A DNA stretch of 12,424 bases from contig FR889399.1 of assembly GCA_000432895.1 (NCBI GenBank), forward strand, positions 957-13,380, given 5' to 3'. The translations under genes and the position numbers were made by a program. Positions 7,863 through 12,424 of the stretch are shown in pieces. The stretch comes from Firmicutes bacterium CAG:449. Its GTDB lineage: Bacteria; Bacillota_I; Bacilli_A; RFN20; CAG-449. The stretch's first letter is position 1. Every line of letters begins with the position of its first letter. The notes below the pieces were generated by a model. That model was not told the origin of the DNA. It was given only the letters and a program-made list of their open reading frames with translations, and ran no database searches.

Positions 7863-7964
7863 TATTATTTATATCAAATAAATGCATTTTATTTAAATCA
7901 AAGACAAATGTAAATTTTTCTTGATCGTTAAGATGAATATTCTAAAAAAAGAGGAGATAAAAAT

Positions 7965-8835
7965 TTGCTTTTTGATGAAGACTGTTTGAAAGAAATTGAT
8001 ATTTAATGTCAAATTCATAAAAAATAGTTATAGTAACTTCTCATTTATTAAATTTAACAAAAAACGAAAACAAAATATTCAAACCTTTAAAAGAAGCGCA
8101 TAAAAGGCAATGAACAGACTGGAAAAGAGCATATCAAGCATTAAAACATGATAGATATTCGTCTCTTTCTTATGGAACAATTAAAAATTTGTTACATTCA
8201 CTAGGCGCTTTATATCTTTTAAATATATATTATAAAGACGTCAAATTATATTCAAAATATTTGGAAGTTAGTAATCTTGATTTGTTCTTAGGTTCTTCTA
8301 TATTTTCAGTTAAAACTCCAAATTAAAATTATGTTGTAAATGTAATAAATGGTAAAGAGATTACTGGTAATTTGATTGCAGATGATAGCCATTTGTTTTG
8401 AAGTACACTGATAGCATGTATAAAAAAATAATTGATTTGAATGTACAAAGTGTTCAAAAGAAAAAAGATTTTTTAATAGTTCAACTGGAATTAAATGATC
8501 TTGATTTTATAACTCTTGTTAAAAACGGAATTGAGAAAGAAAAAAATGATTCCTCTGAAAAATTTATATTTTGTTGGGAATTATGCAAATATAGATTAAA
8601 TAAAAAAATTCCTTCAACACTTCCTTTTGAAGAAAGAAAAAAACTATTTATTTCTAGTAGCGAGTGGAATGGGAAAATCAGAATGTTAAACAAGCATTTA
8701 TCTGAAAACGAGCTTAATGAGTTAAATATTCAAACTGAAATAGATAATGCTGGCATTTTGGTTGGAATGGAAATGGAACAACAGTTTGAATATTTAAAAA
8801 ACAAAAAGCCTTTAATGAAGGTTTTTGTGAACTAG
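7965..8835 (+). pseudogene. Decayed gene, possibly for a HEPN-like protein
   Basis: A protein-like sequence can be followed only by changing frame and reading through stops. A ribosome site (GAGGAG, 7951-7956) precedes TTG 7965, whose frame gives 13 residues before a stop. From about 8021 another frame reads coherently to 8398 apart from TGA at 8111 and TAA at 8324; it includes KPLKEAHK, then TDWKRAYQALKHDRYSSL (from 8114) and IKNLLHSLGALYLLNIYY. Near TTTT at 8396-8399 loss of one base moves the frame, and the rest (8398-8835, 145 residues, rich in Lys and Glu) runs open to TAG. W-xx-AY-xx-LKHDR followed by a helical ALYLLN segment recalls HEPN-type proteins found in toxin-antitoxin and phage-defence loci, but this is a resemblance by eye only. 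The open tail alone could start at TTG 8398 or ATG 8416, but neither has a ribosome site, so expression is unlikely. Confidence 0.6.
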
Positions 8836-8872
8836 TACTTGATAAAGGAAATGTTAGATATATAAAATAAAA

Positions 8873-8914
8873 AAAGCCTCACCATTGAGTTATTAACTCT
8901 TGGATGAGGTTTTG
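8873..8914. terminator. Bidirectional terminator between the broken gene and tldE
   Basis: The stem CCTCA...TGAGG, extended inward by CCA/TGG and GAGT/ACTC around loop TATTA, is flanked by an A run on the left and TTTTGTTTT on the right. On the minus strand the stem ends in GGC followed by seven T, ending the tldD-tldE transcript 74 bases after the tldE stop. On the plus strand it could end the decayed gene. Confidence 0.8.
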
Positions 8915-8987
8915 TTTTGGCTTGATTTGTAGCATTAGAAATAAATCCCTTATTTAAATGCCTTTTTATTGGCTTCTTAATGAATGA

Positions 8988-10307
8988 TTATAAACCAGAA
9001 ACTGCAAGTTTTTTAATAAAGACTGAGCATGAAGAAGAATCATCAACTCTAGTTACATTAGATGCAACTTCTTTGATATCTTTAAATATTTCAAATAAGT
9101 TTCCCGCTACAGTAATTAAGCAAACTGGAGCGCCTCTTTTACCATCTTGGATTAAATAACCTTTGGCTTGTAAAGAGAAGTTTCCTGATTGAGCATTCAT
9201 TCCTGCATGTAAACCTTCTACATCAGTAATATAGATTCCTTCATTTACTAATTTAAATAATTCTTCTTCTGATTTTTTACCTGGTTTTAAAACAATATTT
9301 GTGGTTGCAGTTCCAACTTTACCAGTTCCACGATAACCATTTCCAGTTGAACTTACACCATCTTTTTTTGCGGTAGCTAAATTATATAAGTAAGTTTCTA
9401 GTTTTCCATGGTTAATAATTTTTTTATTGTAAGTAGCAACCCCTTCATCATCAAAATATCTAAAGAATGGATTTTTATCAAGAGGTCTTTCTTCGATAGT
9501 TACTTTTTTAGAAGCTACTAATTGATTTAATTTACCTTTAAATAAAGAAGTATTTTTTTGAACTTCATCAGCAATGGCATTAGAAATAAAAAATGATATT
9601 AAAGAAGCTGTAACATTTGGATTTAAAATAGCTTTATATTTTTTAGATGCACATGGAGAACCATTTAATTGTGAAATTGTTTCATCGACAACTTTATCAA
9701 CAAATTCTTTCATTTTGAATTTATCTAAATCATTATCAATGAATACTTTGAAACCAGTTTTTGTTTGATTATCACTACCTAAAGCAACAACTTGAGCATA
9801 GATAGAAAAACTATTTGATTTGCTCTTTAAATTTAATCCATATGAATTCATTAAAGTATATTCATCGCTTGATTCACTATAACCTAATTCAACATCACTA
9901 ATTCTTGAATCACTAGATTTAATTTCTTTTTCTAATTCTTTAATTAAAGCCATTTTTTCCTCAACACTAATTTTTTCAAGGTTAGGATTATAAACATTCT
10001 TTTTATGATATTTTTCGCTTCCTTTAAAGATAATTACTTCATCACTAGAATGATTTACTTCCGCATTTTCTTTAATTTTTTCTATTACATAATTAACAGT
10101 ATCTTTATCAATTTTTTCACTATTAACATAACCTGCTCTTCCTAGATATGTTCCTCTAGCAGAAAGAGAAGAAACATTACTTGTTGTATAGGATTCTAAT
10201 TCACCTCTAAACCATGAAAAGGAAAGAGAGTAAGATTTTGAAATTGATAATTCTAATTCATCAATATTATTTTCTTTTGCTTTTTGAAAGTATAAATCGT
10301 ATTTCAT
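8988..10307 (-). CDS. tldE: TldE/PmbA subunit of the TldD/TldE metalloprotease
   Basis: Non-metal-binding partner subunit of the cytosolic TldD/TldE heterodimeric protease, which in E. coli matures the peptide microcin B17 and degrades CcdA. The 439-residue length is typical of the family (about 440-450). Matching regions are the N-terminal half with YTTSNVSSLSARGTYLGRAGYVNSE (about 41-65), the centre SPCASKKYKAILNPNVTASLISFF, and the C-terminal GLHAGMNAQSGNFSLQAKGYLIQDGK with its VAGNLFEIFKDI. As expected for TldE, there is no HExxH. Its ATG overlaps the last base of the tldD stop (TAATG), and GGGGAG stands 11 bases upstream within tldD, so the two proteins are made together. No peptide-precursor gene lies nearby, so the local substrate is unknown. 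Confidence 0.95.
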   Translation of the reverse strand: MKYDLYFQKAKENNIDELELSISKSYSLSFSWFRGELESYTTSNVSSLSARGTYLGRAGYVNSEKIDKDTVNYVIEKIKENAEVNHSSDEVIIFKGSEKYHKKNVYNPNLEKISVEEKMALIKELEKEIKSSDSRISDVELGYSESSDEYTLMNSYGLNLKSKSNSFSIYAQVVALGSDNQTKTGFKVFIDNDLDKFKMKEFVDKVVDETISQLNGSPCASKKYKAILNPNVTASLISFFISNAIADEVQKNTSLFKGKLNQLVASKKVTIEERPLDKNPFFRYFDDEGVATYNKKIINHGKLETYLYNLATAKKDGVSSTGNGYRGTGKVGTATTNIVLKPGKKSEEELFKLVNEGIYITDVEGLHAGMNAQSGNFSLQAKGYLIQDGKRGAPVCLITVAGNLFEIFKDIKEVASNVTRVDDSSSCSVFIKKLAVSGL

Positions 10308-11704
10308 TAGTTTAATTTCTCCCCTCTACCACCTACGGTCATTTCTGATACTCTTATAGTTGGTTGACCAACATCAGTTGGTATAGATCCAGATGCAGCT
10401 CCACACATTCCTTGTGCTCTTTGTAAGTCGTTTCCAATCATGTCGATTTTCTTTAAGACTTCTGCTCCTGAGCCAATTAAGGTAGCACCTTTAACTGGAT
10501 AAGCAATTTTACCATCTTTAATAATATAAGCTTCATTAGCGGCAAAGTTAAATTCACCTGTAGCAGGGTTAACAGATCCTCCCCCTAAAGATTTTGCATA
10601 TAAACCAAATTTGGTATTTTTAATGATTTCTTCTGGTGTTGATTTTCCGCCTAAAATAAATGTATTAGACATTCTTGAAGTTGGTTCGTATTTATAAGAT
10701 TGTCTTCTAGAAGCTCCATTTTCTTGAGCGTTCATTCTTCTACCATTGAATCCATCAATTAAATAAGATGTTAAAATACCATTTTTAATTAAAACATTAC
10801 GATGGGTTGGATTACCTTCATCATCAACATTTTCACTTCCCCATGCTCCATCAATAGTTCCATCATCAACAGCAGAAACAATATTAGAAGCAATTTTTTC
10901 ACCTAATTTATTGGAGAATACTGATAAATTTTTACTGACTGAAGAAGCTTCAAGAGAGTGTCCACATGCTTCATGGAAAATAACTCCACCAAAACCATTA
11001 CCAATAATAACTGGCATTTTTCCTGATGGACATTCTTTAGCTTCAAGCATAGTTAAAGCTGACTGAGCAGTTTGTTTTCCAAGTTCAACAATATCAATTT
11101 CTTTATCAAAGAATTCAAATCCTTTAGAGGCTCCTGGACCAGAAAAAGCTGATTCGATGGCTTCACCATTAGAAGCTATTGCAGAAATAAAGGCTCTACC
11201 TCTAACACGTCGATCTTCAACATATCTTCCATTAGAATTAAAAATATAAACTTTTTGATCTTTAATAATAAATCCAGACATTACACGAACAATTCTTTCA
11301 TCAAAATTTTTACATGCATCGCTGCCTTTTAAAAGATATTTAATTTTATCTTCTTTAGAAATAGTTGAATAATCTATTTGAGGTTGATGTTTATTTTTTG
11401 TTCTTACTTTAGTGATTTTATTAACTGTAACTTTTCTTTCTTCAGAAAAAGAAGAAGCTAAAGAAGAAGCAAGAGTTAATAACCCTTTTCTAGATAAATC
11501 ATTTGTATAACCATAGACACTTTGTAAATTATTAAGAAGACGAATTCCTGCCCCATAGATAATTGAGTTTGTAGCAGTTTCACAATTTCCATTATCTAAA
11601 GAAATATTTTCAACTTCTGTATTCTCAATGAAAATTTCGGCAAAATCTGCACCTGTTGATAAGGCTTTATTTAAGACAATTTGTGCTAATTGTTTTGAAA
11701 TCAT
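10307..11704 (-). CDS. tldD: TldD catalytic subunit of the TldD/TldE metalloprotease
   Basis: Zinc-binding, catalytic subunit that pairs with TldE; in E. coli the heterodimer cleaves unfolded peptides passing through a narrow channel. At 465 residues it is close to the usual length (about 480). The key motif is GGVIFHEACGHSLEASS (His244, Glu245 and His249 of HExxxH), with the conserved C-terminal block CGAASGSIPTDVGQPTIRVSEMTVGG, where GQPT-R and TVGG are family hallmarks and supply the last metal ligand region. RHNVLI-like THRNVLIKNGILTSYLIDGFNGRRM is also characteristic. ATG 11704 is preceded by AAAGGA at 8-base spacing. It is the first gene of a two-gene operon, divergent from murA; its promoter must lie in 11705-11841 but I see no clear box pair. 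Confidence 0.96.
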   Translation of the reverse strand: MISKQLAQIVLNKALSTGADFAEIFIENTEVENISLDNGNCETATNSIIYGAGIRLLNNLQSVYGYTNDLSRKGLLTLASSLASSFSEERKVTVNKITKVRTKNKHQPQIDYSTISKEDKIKYLLKGSDACKNFDERIVRVMSGFIIKDQKVYIFNSNGRYVEDRRVRGRAFISAIASNGEAIESAFSGPGASKGFEFFDKEIDIVELGKQTAQSALTMLEAKECPSGKMPVIIGNGFGGVIFHEACGHSLEASSVSKNLSVFSNKLGEKIASNIVSAVDDGTIDGAWGSENVDDEGNPTHRNVLIKNGILTSYLIDGFNGRRMNAQENGASRRQSYKYEPTSRMSNTFILGGKSTPEEIIKNTKFGLYAKSLGGGSVNPATGEFNFAANEAYIIKDGKIAYPVKGATLIGSGAEVLKKIDMIGNDLQRAQGMCGAASGSIPTDVGQPTIRVSEMTVGGRGEKLN

Positions 11705-11776
11705 ATTTTAGTCCTTTCCTAGTAGTATTATTTACATTACTAAATTTATTAAACATTTTAATAAAGTTTTTAAGTT

Positions 11777-11804
11777 TTGACAATGAGATTAGTCTAATTA
11801 CTAT
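11777..11804 (+). promoter_or_regulatory. Predicted sigma-70-type promoter of murA
   Basis: A perfect -35 TTGACA (11777-11782) is followed after 16 bases by TACTAT (11799-11804), which matches four of six -10 positions. Transcription would begin near 11811, about 30 bases before ATG 11842. Confidence 0.6.
11788..11798. repeat. Dyad in the spacer of the murA promoter
   Basis: ATTAG and CTAAT are inverted copies around one T. The dyad lies wholly between the -35 and -10 boxes, a position where a regulator could act, but it is short and may be chance. Confidence 0.3.
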
Positions 11805-11841
11805 TTTTTTTGAATATATTTTAACAAATCAGGTGAAAAAA

Positions 11842-12424
11842 ATGGCAAAAACTTATGTAGTTAATTCAAATAGAAGTTTAAATGGAGAAGTAGTGATTTC
11901 TGGATCAAAAAATTGTGCATTATGCTTAATAGCAGCTTCTTTACTTATTAAAGATAAAACAATATTAAAAGATATTCCACATATTAAAGATATAGAAGTT
12001 TTTTGTGAAATTTTAAATTATTTAAATGTGAAAACTGAATTTATTAATAATGATTTAATAATTGATAGTACTTCGTTAAAATATAAAAATCTAAAAATAC
12101 CACAAATTAAATCTTTTAGGGCTTCTTATTATTTAATTGGTGCTTTAATTAATAGATATAAGAAATTGGAAATTGAACACTTTGGAGGATGTAATTTTGT
12201 TAATCGTCCGATTAATTTCCATTTAAACTTTTTTTCTTTTTTTGGTATTAAATATTTAGAAGATGAAAGTGGGTATACTTTTATTAATGAGGCGAATGAT
12301 GAAGATGAATATACTTTACCTTATCCATCTTTTGGGACTACAATTAATGCCATTTTATTTGCTATTTCTAGTCATAAATCTATTACAATAAAAAATATTT
12401 GTACAGAAATTGAAGTTTTACATT
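11842..12424 (+). CDS. murA: UDP-N-acetylglucosamine 1-carboxyvinyltransferase (MurA type), 3' end cut by window edge
   Basis: First committed step of peptidoglycan synthesis: transfers enolpyruvate from phosphoenolpyruvate to UDP-N-acetylglucosamine in the cytoplasm. Only 194 of about 420-430 codons are inside the window. Conserved features are GSKNCAL (Lys23, Asn24; E. coli K22, N23), FRASYYLIG (Arg93; E. coli R91) and GGCNFVNRPINFH (Cys117, the C115 nucleophile targeted by fosfomycin in E. coli, and Arg122, E. coli R120). PSFGTTINA (about residue 164) replaces the more common PSVGATEN, and the stretch between the motifs is rather divergent. It could thus be a second MurA paralogue, as many Bacillota carry two, so the symbol marks the family. 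ATG follows AGGTGA with five-base spacing and a clear promoter. Its presence implies a walled cell. Confidence 0.85.
   Translation, partial: MAKTYVVNSNRSLNGEVVISGSKNCALCLIAASLLIKDKTILKDIPHIKDIEVFCEILNYLNVKTEFINNDLIIDSTSLKYKNLKIPQIKSFRASYYLIGALINRYKKLEIEHFGGCNFVNRPINFHLNFFSFFGIKYLEDESGYTFINEANDEDEYTLPYPSFGTTINAILFAISSHKSITIKNICTEIEVLH

Larger units (their letters stand above)
11705..11841. other. Divergent tldD / murA intergenic region
   Basis: These 137 bases hold the tldD ribosome site (AAAGGA, near 11713-11718 on the minus strand), the murA promoter and the murA ribosome site AGGTGA (11831-11836). A weak candidate for tldD is TAATAC in the -10 position on the minus strand near 11725, without a convincing -35. 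Confidence 0.6.

Noticed and set aside
8111..8113. TGA read as tryptophan, which would suggest a Mycoplasma-type code
   Set aside because: Intact genes here use TGG for tryptophan. The same broken gene also has a TAA stop and a frameshift, so decay explains it better.
8481..8693. 70-codon minus-strand frame
   Set aside because: It is the reverse of the Lys/Glu-rich tail of the broken gene, with Phe/Ser-rich composition typical of antisense frames and no ribosome site.
9574..9768. 64-codon plus-strand frame
   Set aside because: Antisense to the middle of tldE.

Overview
The window is very AT-rich and densely coded. Tryptophan is written TGG throughout and reading frames end on TAA, TAG or TGA, so it is read with the standard bacterial code. 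It carries a MurA-type peptidoglycan enzyme, so the host probably has a cell wall. Together this suggests a low-GC member of the Bacillota, such as one of the uncultured gut Bacilli or Erysipelotrichia-like lineages near the Mollicutes. It argues against a wall-less Mycoplasma with TGA as tryptophan. No rRNA, tRNA, CRISPR array or insertion sequence was recognised.

Layout, left to right. (1) 1-1889, minus strand: most of a SERCA-type calcium P-type ATPase, cut by the window edge and starting without the usual N-terminal domain. (2) 1939-7716, minus strand: a compact gene set transcribed from about 7741 downwards. The order is a CtpE/Exp7-type P-type ATPase, a 12-segment MFS transporter overlapping it by 14 bases, pseudouridine-5'-phosphate glycosidase (psuG) overlapping the MFS gene by 4 bases, and, after a 97-base gap, a membrane protein of the M50 site-2-protease fold that has lost both zinc-binding histidines of HExxH. 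A rho-independent terminator overlaps the last stop codon. (3) 7717-8987: a gene-poor stretch with a promoter, several inverted repeats and a plus-strand gene broken by stops and a frameshift (7965-8835), closed by a bidirectional terminator. (4) 8988-11704, minus strand: tldD-tldE, overlapping by one base and encoding the two-subunit TldD/TldE metalloprotease. (5) 11705-11841: a divergent intergenic region with a good promoter for the last gene. (6) 11842-12424, plus strand: the first 194 codons of a murA-type gene.

How the genes may work together: two different P2-type cation pumps lie on the same strand around a nucleoside-salvage and transport block. PsuG would split pseudouridine 5'-phosphate into ribose 5-phosphate and uracil. 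The neighbouring MFS protein could bring in a nucleoside or sugar, but no PsuK kinase is present. TldD/E and MurA are housekeeping genes. The less ordinary parts are the protease-dead M50 homologue, the decayed gene and the repeat-rich control region next to it. I see no complete new defence or mobile system.
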